Part shown: one piece after another, positions 1 to 10,916 of the stretch
Layout: each line of letters opens with the position of its first letter
Position numbering within the stretch: position 1 is the stretch's first letter
Source of the DNA: Liopterus haemorrhoidalis
Taxonomy: Eukaryota; Arthropoda; Insecta; Coleoptera; Dytiscidae
NCBI GenBank assembly: GCA_963971575.1
Contig: OZ020617.1
Location: 25,940,700 to 26,004,699 of the forward strand
Reading direction: 5' to 3'
Length of the DNA stretch: 64,000 nt
Made by a program: the position numbers and the translations under genes
The notes under the pieces: generated by a model
The model's input: the letters and a program-made list of their open reading frames with translations, nothing else
Database searches by the model: none
Told to the model about the DNA's origin: nothing

Positions 1-1074
1 CAGACTATATGTAAATATGTATTTAAACTTAATAGTGAAATAAAATTATTATTATTATTATTATTATATTTTAACAAATAAAATGTTATGTTTAGCGTAA
101 TCGTAAGTAAACCGAGACTTATCTGTAAATGAAATTAAAAGCCAATCATTGACAGCCCAATTGACGGGATTTAGATAAAATAAAGGCATGCTACTTGATG
201 AATTGAGACTGTAGCTGGTATCCTGGATTGCAGTTCGGCTTCATTTAACCTCCGGTATATCGTTCTTACCGAAATTGTCATTCATCGAACTTGAGGCAAC
301 TGACAAACGGCGTAACTAGTCTTGAAGTATCATGAATACTAATCTTTTTATAAAATTTCCTATTCCATGATATTACTTAATAGTGTTATTCACTAGACTT
401 TCTAGGCCAAATTTAAGGTACTGGCAGTTTAACTAAAACTTAAAGCAACGGCTTTGGCCACGTCTTTAAATGTATGTTAAATGATACACAAAAACATTTA
501 TGCTGACAATACAATTGTTTTAAGCTTACCATAAATTCAAATCACTTTTTAAACTACTAAAAAGGAAATTAAATTACTTTAAATAAATATGCCTTTCGTA
601 TTTATTGATAAAATATTTAAAATTCCAAATTGACTAGGAATATGTAAGATAGCTTCTTTTCTCATTGCATAAAGAGTTTTCTCCCTTCATACGATATTTG
701 ACCTAACAAGATATCAGCATCTTATTCCCTATTCGTCCTATACTGATGTCTTGTATAATAAAAATGGTATGCAATATGATATATAGCTCAGGGTAGAGAC
801 TCAACTACAGAATTTAGCTTGCATAGTTTTTATATTCTATGGTTGCTTCTATGAATTTCTGCAGAAAACGACTGCTTCATCCATGTAAAATGTCTTTCAT
901 AAAATGGTTTGCAACGACCTTGATATTTTTCACGAGTATGTTTTATTTTAGACTCTGGTTTTATTTTACTGTTTAAAATAAAATACCTAAAACATAAAGA
1001 ATATGAATCATCGTATTTTTAAGATAATACTTGTAAAATATGTTCGGTGATATTTCATCAACATATTTACTACT
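1..1074. other. AT-rich stretch, no feature recognised
   Basis: Contains only a short (ATT)n run near 47-65. No ORF, tRNA-like box or inverted repeat that I can support. Confidence 0.5.
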
Positions 1075-1450
1075 AGCTGAAGCGCCCGCTGTCTCATCCA
1101 ACCTTCATCTCTCCCTCTGTGTCTCTACATCCCGTAGATTCCACTTGTCTACGCTGCGTAAGCAGTGCACTAAACTTACACATCTCAGGCGGTCTGCCTG
1201 AATATTTTTTTTAGTTTGTTTATAAAAATGATGAAGTTTTAAGGTATGAAAAGAAGCTTCAGCCCGCGGAAAGATTTTCTGGACATTTTGGTACAAACCA
1301 GACTTTCGTACGATAATTAGGATTAGAGTTCTAATCTTTTATGATTTTAGCAAATTATTACCATATAATTTTAAAGAATTCGCTGGATTTTAATTATTTA
1401 AAAAAATTCAAGGACTCCGAGAGTAATAAAAAAGGCCAATTTTATCATAA
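1075..1450 (+). repeat. Dispersed repeat, copy 1 (5' part)
   Basis: Starts CTAGCTGAAGCGCCCGCTGT. It aligns by eye over about 350 bp to 21478-21830, which starts CTAGCTGGCGTGCCCTTTGT. Shared blocks include TTTTAGTTTGTTTATAAAAA, GAAAAGATTTTCTG and GATAATTAGG. The shared sequence resumes at 2480-2515 (ACACAAACGAACTAATTTAT) after the (CTGT) element at 1500-2468. The family is unknown to me. Confidence 0.7.
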
Positions 1451-1499
1451 ACTAAACCAGCAATGTGTATTTTTTTTATTTTTTAAATCGGTTCTGCCA

Positions 1500-1551
1500 T
1501 TTTTAGGGTTTTGTAGGTATGACCAAAAAACCCTTATACCGTCATTTTGTC

Positions 1552-1621
<70 letters not shown>

Positions 1622-2468
1622 TCGGTAAAAATTGTAGCCAAACGGCTAAACCTAGAGAGTTGAAATTTGGCATGCTTATACAACTCTTTGACCCACACAT
1701 AGGAAAAATACTAAAACATCTAAAAAACATACCCCCCTAAAAATATAAACAAATATGTGCTCATCGAAAACAAAAATATTTTTTTTAAATTCTGAGTAGG
1801 GTATCAAATGAAAGCCCTTAGTACGTGGATTAACGATCAAATTTTTATTTTTGCAAAATAAATTATTTTGATACGATTTTTGCCAAAAATGTGCAAAAAA
1901 AAATTTTGCCCCACACCCTGTAGCCCAGATGGTTTAAACTAAAATTCTAAAAAAATTCTAAGTAATGTATATTGGTGTGAACCGAAATAGTACAACAGGA
2001 ATTTTTGATCAGATTATGTTTTTGGAAAATAACGCATTTTTTGTGGTTTTTGGTTCACAAAGTACAAAAGTTATACCAATGTAAGACACTCACATACATG
2101 GCGTGCGATGGCTACATGCGTTAAAGCACTCTTAAACTGGCTGGAAAACGAAGGGTTTCGAGTTCGAGTACGGAGTGAATTTTATATTTTCTGTTTTTTT
2201 TTTTGCATTTTTATTATGTTGAAATTATTTTGTCAAAATTCTAGTTATATTTTGACAAATGTTGTATTTAATTTTTATGAGCGTAAATTTAATAACCAGT
2301 CTTATTATATGATTAACAGACGATAAATTATTTTAAAAATATCGTTCATTTTGCCGTGATTACTACAAAGTAAAATTTGTCCTACACACTCAGCATACCG
2401 CCTTCACTTATTATATACCTGCGAAACCCTGAAATGTGTGAATATTCACACTTCACATCAATTTTTAA
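1500..2468 (+). mobile_element. (CTGT)n-associated non-autonomous element with short TIRs, copy 1
   Basis: Begins TTTTTAGGGTTTTGTAGGTA and ends near ATACCTGCGAAACCCTGAAA, so the ends are inverted AGGGTTTYGYAGGTAT repeats. A second copy lies at 62942-63687. Shared blocks are the 5' 110 bp, TTTTTGATCAGATTATGTTT, and a 3' block with AATTTTTATGAGCGTAAATT-like sequence. Internally it has a (CTGT)n tract (1554-1621) and, near 2100-2175, a stretch ending in GGGTTTCGAGTTCGAG that resembles a Pol III B box. The relative at 21478-21895 lacks this unit. Similar repeats, with a GGGTTCCGTA-like end beside GTCTGTCTG, are familiar from Lepidoptera and other insects; that comparison is from memory. Confidence 0.7.
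1554..1621. repeat. (CTGT)n microsatellite
   Basis: About 17 perfect tetranucleotide units inside the element at 1500. The copy at 62942 has only about two units at the same place, so the tract expanded after transposition. Confidence 0.95.
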
Positions 2469-2557
2469 TGTTTGAGATAACATACATACACACAAACGAA
2501 CTAATTTATATATTTGTATATATATGCTTATGCATATCTATACAAAAATATGATATA

Positions 2558-3473
2558 CAAGGTGTCTCAAAAGAAATTTTATATTTAGTGGATCGATTAA
2601 AAAAAAAGTAAGCCGTATATAGAAAAAATGTTTATTAATTATTAAAATACACTTTTTGGGGATTTATTTCTTAAAAATAATATCGTCTAAATGTAGACCC
2701 TCGCGTTCTCGGCACTCATTTAATCGAACAATAAAATTACTTATGACGTCTCGGCAGGTGGACTCAGGGATGGCTGCCATTTCGTGACGGATATTTTCTT
2801 TCAAATGCGCCAGTGAAGTCGGTTTATTGGCGTAAACTTTAGATTTAAGATAACCCCATAGGAAAAAGTCCATAGGGGTTAAATCTGGACTGCGTGGAGG
2901 CCAATTTATGTCACCTCTCCGGGAGATCAATTTGCCTGAGAATTAAGCCTCTGACTGGCATCTTGGGGCTTTAATTCTTGCACCAATTGAATTTTGTAGG
3001 GGTGCAGCTTTAGGTCTTTGTGCATAATGCGATGTAATGATGATCTATGCACATTTAAAGCACTTGCGCGCTTCCGAATTGAAAGGTTCGGGTCGTCACG
3101 AACAGACTGATTAACATTCTCCACGTTTTCTACCGTTCTTGATGACCTAGGTCGCCCGGATTTTGATTTATCCAGCGTTGTACCAGTCTCTTCAAACTTT
3201 TTAACCCAATGTCGAATGAGAGGAATGCTTGGCGCATCATTTAAGTGGCGAAAACCTCGAATACTGCAGAATTTTCTACGCGCTACAGTCGCCGAATCAC
3301 CATTTTTGTAAAACTCTCGCACGAATAACGCGCGGTCTGCTCCCGAGAAACGCTCCATAGCGACTGAATTCCCAAGAGCCAGGCTACCGATTGACATAAC
3401 CCCCGCGCCCCTCGGATACGTTGCGTTCACGCAGTAAACTAAATAAATATAAAATTTCTTTTGAGAGACCTTG
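2558..3473 (-). mobile_element. Tc1/mariner-superfamily element with internal deletion
   Basis: TIRs of about 29 bp: left begins CAAGGTGTCTCAAAAGAAAT, right (reverse complement) CAAGGTCTCTCAAAAGAAAT, one mismatch. TA dinucleotides flank both ends (2556-2557 and 3474-3475). The element is 916 bp, whereas complete relatives need about 1.2-1.5 kb, because the middle of the transposase gene is missing. Confidence 0.88.
2664..3358 (-). pseudogene. DUF4817-type Tc1/mariner transposase lacking the catalytic core
   Basis: Reading 3358 to 2664: the N-terminal part starts MERFSGADRALFVREFYKNG, the HTH domain Pfam calls DUF4817. It continues with GRPRSSRTVENV and the second helix region SIRKRASALNVHRSSLHRIM, up to QELKPQDASQRL. 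It then jumps, with a frame change near 2930, to the C-terminal segment KLISRRGDINWPPRSPDLTP...DFFLWGYLKSKVYANKP, ending DDIIFKK. The segment with the first two catalytic aspartates (the DEAHF and QQDGA motifs seen in the element at 3723) is absent. Only the third, in SPDLTPMDFF, remains. Inferred: a deletion derivative that could only move in trans. The start at 3358 was chosen because upstream codons fall in TIR-proximal untranslated sequence. Confidence 0.88.
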
Positions 3474-3722
3474 TATATCTGAACACAACATGGTCTAGTT
3501 GTAGAAACTGTATAATGCCTTCGACACTGTGGACAGCATACAAATTTGGGACTGAAAATCACCTAAAATCACTTAAAAGTGACAAGCCAATCCAAGAACT
3601 GTACATGTAGCGTAGTTGCCCTACGTTGTTAAATATTGTGTATAGTAGCATTGAAATTTTAACAAAATTGTTAAGAGCATTACTATATATACAGTAGTAA
3701 ACTTTGGCGATTGAGAGAAGTA

Positions 3723-4601
3723 CAAAGTGGCACAAAAGTCACTAGACCATTTTAAAATGATATAACTTTTTTGTTTATTAATAATTCACAATTATTCTTT
3801 TATAAACAGAAATCACACTTCTTGGAAATAAATTTTATTTATTTTTGAAAATTACATCCTTTAAATCTCCACCATTTTGCTCTGCACAGTGATGCACTCT
3901 TTCTAAGGAGTGAACCATCATGGACGACGAGGCCCACTTTCACCTAAACGGATTTGTTAATGAACAAAATTAGCAATTTTGAGGGACAGAAAATCCAAGA
4001 ATAGTCCACCAACGTAGTTTGCATCCTGTAAAAGTAACGGTTTGGTGTGGTGTAAATGCGGAAAGAGTTTTTGGACCTTATTTCTTTGATGATGCGGCAG
4101 AAAACGCACTAACCGTCAATGGCGAAAGGTATCGAGAAATGCTAGAGAATTTCGTGCGTCCTACAGCCGAGGACACATCAGAGGTATGGTGGCAGCAAGA
4201 TGGTGCTAGTATACAGACAAATTTTTGGAAGAAGAATAATTTCAAGTAGCCGCCGCGCTCACCTAACTTAACTGCTCCAGACTTCTTTCTATGAGGGTAT
4301 TTGAAAGATAGAGTATACAGTAACAATCCTCGAACCATTCAGCAATTGAAGGCCAACATCCGTGAAGAAATTGAAGAAATAAGCCAAGAAACATTACGAC
4401 AGGTGATGGTTCACTCCTTAGAACGTGCGAGTCAGTGTGAAGATCAAAATGGTGGTTATTTAAAGGATGTAATTTTCAAAACTAAATAAAATTTATTTCC
4501 AAGAAGTGTGTTTTCTGTTTATAAAAGACTAAATGTGAATTATTAATAAATAAAAAAGATATTTCATTTTAAAATGATCTAGTGACCTTTGGGCCACCCT
4601 G
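3723..4601 (+). mobile_element. Mariner-type element converted to a foldback: ~195-bp inverted copies of its 3' end
   Basis: 3723-3920 matches the reverse complement of about 4405-4601, well beyond a normal TIR. The match includes the outer end (CAAAGTGGC / CAGGGTGGC), CACTTCTTGGAAATAAATTT, and coding sequence for the transposase C terminus (CTAAGGAGTGAACCATCA on the left, its complement on the right). The 5' half of the gene is missing. TA flanks are visible on the left (3721-3722) but not on the right. Confidence 0.85.
3920..4489 (+). pseudogene. DUF4817-type mariner transposase, catalytic and C-terminal part, decayed
   Basis: Begins just after the inverted repeat with DDEAHFHLNGFVNEQN (first catalytic Asp region). 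Two in-frame stops follow (expected Cys/Arg and Trp positions), then HPVKVTVWCGVNAERVFGPY, NALTVNGERYREMLENF and VWWQQDGA (second Asp). A degraded stretch with a stop follows, then PPRSPNLTAPDFFL-stop-GYLKDRVY (third Asp; W mutated to stop) and a C terminus ending GGYLKDVIFKTK. The HTH half is absent. It is related to, but distinct from, the element at 2558, whose HTH survives and catalytic core is lost. Confidence 0.88.
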
Positions 4602-4639
4602 ACATATATCGCTGTTGGAAAAATAAACATTTGGAGAAG

Positions 4640-4880
4640 AGAAATTGGTATATGGAGAGAAAAAGAGAACGACGAAATAATTAAAGAACTTATGAATGCT
4701 GATCTTACTACACTTGAAGAATAAGATAAACACCTTAGTTGGCATGGTCACATGCAACGAATTAGAATGAAAGATTGCCAAAACAAATTTGAACCAAGAG
4801 AGAGATGTTAAAGAGAAGACCTGACAGGATCTGGATAGAAGAAATTCAAAATGAGATGAGCTAAAGAGGATTGAAGACGG
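4640..4880 (+). pseudogene. Non-LTR retrotransposon, 3' end of reverse-transcriptase ORF (fragment)
   Basis: Frame reading gives RIWREKENDEIIKELMNADL, a stop, HLSWHGHMQRI, and in broken frames REDLTG-x-x-KKFKM. This matches the conserved C-terminal tail of insect RT ORFs (WYGHxxRM ... GRPRxxW). There are several stops and no poly(A) tail; severely truncated. Confidence 0.65.
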
Positions 4881-5244
4881 TGGAGAGTAAGAGTCGGAAT
4901 TTGTTACTGTAAATGGTTTATTGGAACAATAACTTGTAGTGTCTTAAATCAAGATATCTATGACTTGCTTATACTTGCTTATTCTGTTTAATGTTTCATA
5001 TTTTCTATATCAGTATTTAAATGTAATAGAAAGTTTCACTTTATTTATTACACATGAAATGACATATTAATACTATAAATATAAAAATATTAGTGAACCC
5101 TGAACTTATCAACCATATTAAGCTTCGGACGTGATGAAAGCACAGGTCTCGAAGCCTTGACAAGCATCAACTAGTCTCAAACTTCAATAGCTTTTGAGCA
5201 ACGTCATAATAGAGTAGTGGTCCATAACCGCTATTCCGCGGAAC

Positions 5245-5676
5245 ACTAGATTCGCGAATTAATACTTAGCAATCGACGATTGACTGTTAGAGAGGTTACA
5301 GAAGAAGTAATAATATCACATCGGTCTTCGTAAGACGTTTTGACTAATGTCGACATTCAGAAAAACGCACGAAACAACACTTCCCATAACCATGACCATA
5401 AAGTTATAGTTCAGCAGTTTTTGGCGATTTCACTCAAGCTCGCATTCCTGACTTCCCCCGGGTGATTTTTTTTCCTCTAAATTGAATATTTTACTAAAAG
5501 GTCACAGTTTTCAAACGGTTGAAGAATTAAAAAAAGAAATCGAAAATTTATTAAAAGCTGACCAGAAAGTGCCTATAAAATATTTTTCCCAGAAGAGAAA
5601 AAGTCGTTGGCAGCGATGTATTGTCATAGAAAGGCAGTATTTAGAAGGTGATAATGTAAAGGTAAAATGTAATTGA
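5245..5676 (+). pseudogene. Mariner transposase relic (HTH piece plus C terminus)
   Basis: An LSNRRLTVREVTEEVIISHR segment (mariner HTH region, family pattern RRLTVREIAEELGIS) is followed by a stop. Then comes HNHDHKVIVQQFLA, a degraded PDFPPGDFFF-like catalytic block, and an open C terminus with LLKGHSFQTVEELKKEIENL and KSRWQRCIVIERQYLEGDNV. Most of the catalytic domain is missing and frames shift at least twice. It is closer to irritans/mellifera-type mariners than to the two DUF4817 elements before it. Confidence 0.75.
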
Positions 5677-6427
5677 AAATGTTATTTCTATAAAAGTACA
5701 TAAACAAAGTTTTAGGACGTCAGTCTGCGAATTTTTGATCACTAGAAATGAATGTTGGTAAAACTATTATGTACGATTATTCGTAAATGCATAATATAAA
5801 TAATATTTATAAACAAACTAACATTATGTGTTTTACTATGTGTGCAGTATCATAGCATCAAATGTATTTGTGTTGATGCACACGCAATCGAATGTACATT
5901 TAATAAGGGTGGAGATATTCGAGTACTCTAATTACACTAATGAGATAGGTATCAAGTTGTTATCAATAGTAATTAATTGTGTTAATGATTGTATTACTGG
6001 AAATTAGACTGTAATAAACTACATTCATCAAAATGGTCCAAGAATTCAACGAAATACCCAATGAAGTCAAGAAAAGAATGTTCATTTGTTACTCCATAAA
6101 AATCCCACCAATGTAAACAGGACCGCTGCGCGTTTATCTACCGCCCGTGTGCAAACATTCACAAGCCCTATTAAAATCGAACCCAAATCGCGCAGGTGAG
6201 CAAACTTTCAGTAATATTGCAGCATTTGAGTTTGACTCTAACAAAGGGCAATCTCACGAATGCCAGCACCGGCATCATGCGGTGGCCCTGCCTACACACT
6301 ATTAACAAAATATTTATAAAATAACAAAAAAAAAACAATCCTTTCCGATTCTCATAAAATATCCCTAGACCATTTTGACGAGTGCATTTTGTATATAACT
6401 GTTTTAGAATATATTGGTGATTTTCTA

Positions 6428-6462
6428 TTATCTTACATATGTAAGTGTCATATGTAAGATAA
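6428..6462. repeat. Perfect 14-bp inverted repeat, 7-base loop
   Basis: TTATCTTACATATG and its exact complement around TAAGTGT. Short hairpin in AT-rich DNA; may be the centre of a tiny MITE or a chance palindrome. Confidence 0.8.
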
Positions 6463-7077
6463 AAGAGTTTTATTATAGTACTAGTGGACCCGTTGCCAAC
6501 TATGTTGGCAAACAAATCATTACCTTAATGTGGAACTTGCTCGATACCTCAGACTTCTTTCTCTAGCCATACGCCTAACTTCATCCAATTCAAATTGAAT
6601 CAACTCTTCGCCCATTATTAAAAACTGGACAAATAATGAATATTATTCCGAATTATTTATTCATTAACTTTTTAAGATGGGAAAACGATTCATTTTCACT
6701 CGTGCATTACCTTTATAATAATAAAACTGAAAATGATTTGAGACATTAAATTTAAAATATATTTATTAAAATAAATTTTCCAATTACTTATATAATATAA
6801 AAATACGCACACGGAAAAAAGCGCACATGAAAAAATACACACACGGAAAAAAGCGTACTTACACTATATCTCAAATCAGTTTGAAATATATCGTGAGAAA
6901 CTAGTACACAGTAAAATGTAATTGTTTACCCGTTATAATATATTGCGTTCACTTTTGTAAGGTCAAACCAGATCTGGTTATTTTAGTTACTTTTATAGTG
7001 TAGTACTGACTTTTAAATGTAAATTTGTCATTTCAAAATATTCCTTACGCTGTAAAACCTACTTCAGATTTGTTGGT

Positions 7078-7445
7078 TATAATCATTATATAAGCAATTC
7101 ACTTTTGTAAGAACAAACTAAGAGGAAATTTTGTTTTCAACAGTTTGCACCTTTGAAACCGTATGTCATGTTGATATTACAGAAAAATAATTTGAAAAGT
7201 CAGATTATTAATATGTCATTTAAAAAAATATCATTCGTATCATTCGTAATATATTTCATTTTGAGTAGTGACATCTTAAATATTTTGTAAATATAATACT
7301 AACCTTAAATAATACAAACATAACCCAAAACTGTAAAGCCTTTTTTACAATATAACCAAGTTTCTAAAAGTCAGTAATACACTATAAAAATCACCAAAAT
7401 AACCAGATCTAGTTTGTTCTTACAAAAGTGAACTGCTTATAACTA
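7078..7445. mobile_element. Y-family MITE, second copy, nested and inverted
   Basis: Ends read TTCACTTTTGTAAGAACAAA at 7088 and CTTACAAAAGTGAACTGCTT (same bases inverted) ending near 7440. The inner side of the right end carries the AACCAGATCTAGTTTG block found at the left end of the outer copy. The flanking ATAAGCA/TGCTTAT is itself palindromic. Confidence 0.65.
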
Positions 7446-7451
7446 TGATAC

Positions 7452-7842
7452 AGTCTGTTCCAAACGGTTAGGCGGAACTAAATGGGAATTTAGTTCTTTT
7501 AGGGTCACGAGAAGGGACCTTGCTTGGGTTATTTGATTTTTCACGTTGGAATGTCAAAATTTAAAATTCCAACAATGAAACCATGGAAACGAATGAAAAT
7601 ATGTCAAAATTAAATTATTTTTTCTACATATTTTATGACAAAAAAATAAATAAATGGGAAATTTGTATTAAGAATGACACAAAAAATCAAAATATAAAGA
7701 AAATAATATTAACCTTAACCAAAAAATGTTTATTGTCAGTATGATTTACAAAGCTTAAACAAAACGGCGGTAAAGCACGATTTAAACGATGAAAGTAACT
7801 AGATTGCAAAATCTAGTTCCGCCTAACCGTTTGGAACAGACT
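7452..7842. mobile_element. Z-family MITE, full-length copy (TTCCAAACG ends)
   Basis: TIRs: left AGTCTGTTCCAAACGGTTAG GCGGAACTA, right the exact inverse (TAGTTCCGCCTAACCGTTTG GAACAGACT). 391 bp, no ORF. It is the best-preserved member of a family with further copies at 23880, 39841, 52490, 53184, 54402, 55585 and 56119. Confidence 0.88.
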
Positions 7843-7999
7843 TTATTATTTATATTTATGACATATGTTAAATGAAATGACATTTTAAGAAAGTGATTTT
7901 TTTTGCCATGTTTTAATACCAACATGACATACAATTTCAAAGGTGCAAACTGTTGAATGTATCAATTTGTAATTTTTACCAAAATATTTTAAATATTTC

Positions 8000-9729
8000 C
8001 AACCAATTTTAAATTCACACAAATAAGTTTTCACCTAGTGACACTGATATGAATGACCAAACTCGGCCGGTAATTTTTGGTGAGTAGGCGAGTTTTACTC
8101 AATACATTACATTTATATTTTTGAAAATTTAAGACGTTAGATAATTTAAAACGTTAATCGTAGAAATAAAAAAATAATAAAGCATTAAAAAATAATAATA
8201 AAGAAAAGAAAGTCACATTTTTCTTACTTACTTTCATCAAAGCGAAATATTTTTTAAAATAATTATTTTTCTGTTACTAATAATTTTAATTTATATTATT
8301 TTCGTGTAAACAAATCAATTAACAGCTATTATTATTACGCGTTATATGTCAATATAAACTCGGTGAGCTTTGGAACCTCGCTTCAATTGTTTTAGATTTC
8401 AGACAACTTCCACGCAGCCAAGGACACAGATTGGCGTATTATATTATAGATACTACAAATGTTTTTTCCAAATTAATGGCTAATGAAGAATCAGATTGAA
8501 GATATCCAAGCAATGTACTCGAAGTATTCAGATATAAAATTATAGAAAGATTTCTACATTAAATAAATCACATTACGAGGATGGCTAGTTAGTTAGAATT
8601 TTTGCCTCTCAAATCCAGCCCAATCCAATCCAGATGAGTATGGAAGTGGATGGAAGACGGCAGATTCAACGCCCGTCGGCAACTAGGAAGACCTCGCGAA
8701 CATATACCAATAACTAGATACCACTAACTAGATACCAATAAACAGATCAACTGATAGAATATCTTACTAGTTTACAAATACTTGGAAAGATCTAATACTT
8801 AGCAGATCAAGATGGAGTACTTGTCTAAGTAAAGCCAAAAGTCTACTCGAATGAATGTGCCCAAGAAGCGTGGGAGTCTAAATTTTAGTGTGATAAATTC
8901 CGGGACAATCTCTATAATTCGAATTAGTTAATACTGTACATAAGTGATACTATTTATAACATAATTCAAATAACCCGCAATGCTATTATTCGATATTAAT
9001 TATACATTGTTATAGTACCCTTTTGTATTTATAACATTTCCAAAACATATTAACATAGTTTAATTTCCAATGCCCCTCATATCAATTATGCCAATTAAAC
9101 TTGACATGTTACATAAATATTACCAAATAATCATCACAACATAAAATAATCGTTTACGATTTTATGAAACCCAAAACGTAAGCCAACAAACCTAAATAAG
9201 TGCGTCTTTGTCATATCTCATATTAGCAGCGCTACAGAAGACGACGACTAGCATAATCTGATGCCTGCTCCGCAGCCATAAACAATAATAAAACGCGGAT
9301 TAGCGGCAGAGACGCTTTCCCCAGCAAAGTATTTAACGTAGTTTTTGTCATAAACTGTTATACTCCTTGTGAATGCATAGGACAACGTAAGGATAACTTT
9401 CAACGTTAAAAATTTTCATATAGCGACGTTTAAAAAGATCAAATAGCCGAAAGGGGTGTTTTTTATACCCAGATAAATTTTCTACTTATAAATAATAGTG
9501 AGATCAGAAAAGTTTATAGTTCCGGTCGATTTTATCCATTTATCGATTTATTTCTATAATAAAAAAGTTTTAAATCTTTTTAAAAATGATCATCAAAATA
9601 TAATGTTGAGTTTCATTGTAGGTTAAAGTTTTTAGAAAGTTTGGAAAGAAGGATTTTATTTTTATAAACACTCATCTTCATTTTCACAGAAAGCATTACC
9701 TAAAACAGTGATATTAAACTCGCTAAAAT
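8000..9729. other. AT-rich intronic stretch, nothing assigned
   Basis: A slightly GC-richer part at 9180-9330 (CAGCGCTACAGAAGACGACG, AACGCGGATTAGCGGCAGAG) has no ORF or motif I can name. Confidence 0.4.
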
Positions 9730-9920
9730 TAGATATAGGGATATTTCAAATAAAACACATGTTTTATTCCACAAAAATTATTTATTCAGTGACGTACGTT
9801 TTGGTCTTACGACCGTTATCAAATTTCGATAATGCTCTTAGAACCGAAATGTAAGTCAGTAAATAAATAATTTTTGTGGTATATAACAAGTGTTTTATTT
9901 AAAATATTCCTATATCTTAT
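9730..9920. repeat. Imperfect 190-bp palindrome with paired hammerhead-like motifs
   Basis: The left arm TATAGGGATATTTCAAATAA ... CACAAAAATTATTTATTCAG has its inverse in the right arm ending ATTCCTATATCTTA. Near the centre each arm has the order TTGATAA-C/T - stem-loop (GGTC GTAA GACC in the left arm read on the minus strand) - AAAACG - palindromic TACGTA. This is the layout of the hammerhead ribozymes carried by Penelope-like retroelement termini. Core bases depart from CUGAUGA, so activity is doubtful. Confidence 0.5.
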
Positions 9921-10145
9921 TGACATGTTCCAAGTGTGTTCCGTGAAATCAATTAATCCACTAAAATTAATTTAATTTTCATTTTAAGGACAATATTGAC
10001 ACTTTCTGTATATAGAGATCTATACACACCTATAATATAGAGGTCCGTACATGCATGAATCTTAAAATTGTATTAATATGTTCGACAGACTTCAGTATAT
10101 TATTCCAATCACTTATTATGAAATATTTTAATTATATTATATAAA

Positions 10146-10473
10146 AGAGTTGCCCTGGCTCCGTGGTAAGACGTTTGCATACGGACACAGGGACGCGGGT
10201 TCGAATTACCCTATTTCCTTCGTATTTTTGTCTTCCGATATTGTGGAGTCAGCTCTGAGGTTGGCTCAGCCTCAAATATTTAATACTTAAAATGAGGAAT
10301 TTATATGTCCTATTATCCCTGTTTATATAGCGATAATAGGACCACTCGAAACATCACACTAACCACGTGGTTTTAATGTCGATGGCCGGCAGTATAGAAA
10401 CGGAGAACTTACCTTCTCTGCCTCAATATGTCTACCTAGGCGTTGGGAAGCTATTATTTATTATTTATTTTAA
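10146..10473 (+). mobile_element. tRNA-derived SINE (family B)
   Basis: A Pol III A-box-like TGGCTCCGTGGTAAGACG and a B-box GGGTTCGAATT lie 40 bp apart. The body contains GTGGAGTCAGCTCTGAGGTT and TAACCACGTGGTTTTAATGT, and the tail is AT-rich. It is flanked by 10-bp direct repeats ATTATATAAA (10136-10145 and 10474-10483). A 5' fragment of the same family lies at 36836. Confidence 0.8.
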
Positions 10474-10908
10474 ATTATATAAATATGAAGTTTTAATTGT
10501 CAATCATAAAGTTGCATAATTTTTCTATAACATTTCATTTTCGTGGCTAAATGATTTTTCAGAATTAGTTTAAACTGGTTTTTATATTTTAGCTTAACGC
10601 ATAATTCTATAGACAAATTTTCGTTCAACTATCTTTATCAAAAACATTATTCAACGCACGCTCTTCACAAGTTACAAATCTTCAGACACTAATTAAACTT
10701 CTTGCCAAGCAGAATGCTGTTTGAACAAACTCATATCATATTACTCTATCTTTAATGCCACATTATGTGATAATACCAGAAAAATATCGAATCTAGATAG
10801 AACTAAGTACCGTAGTTGAAAAGATAAGGTTTAATACGTATCCACCGCAAAAAGAAGAAAATAATATGTGCAGTTCTCGACGGTATTGTCTTTAGATCTG
10901 TGTCTACG

Positions 10909-10916
10909 TGACGTCA
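10909..10916 (+). promoter_or_regulatory. CRE-type palindrome TGACGTCA
   Basis: A perfect CREB/ATF consensus in a locally GC-richer block (10870-11130) of the upstream intron. A motif of this length can occur by chance; regulatory function is only a possibility. Confidence 0.25.

Larger units (their letters stand above)
6945..7965. mobile_element. Nest of CACTTTTGTAAG-ended MITEs (Y family), outer copy
   Basis: One terminus begins near 6949 with CACTTTTGTAAGGTCAAACC. The inner half resumes at about 7855-7965 (CAACATGACATACAATTTCA, CAAAGGTGCAAACTGTTGAA). The order matches the uninterrupted copy at 52876-53176. The interruption is a second, reversed copy (7078-7445) plus an unrelated MITE (7452-7842). 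Confidence 0.65.

Noticed and set aside
1341..1740. Overlapping open frames with repeated Ser-Val-Cys-Leu
   Set aside because: Translations of the (CTGT)n tract inside a non-coding element.
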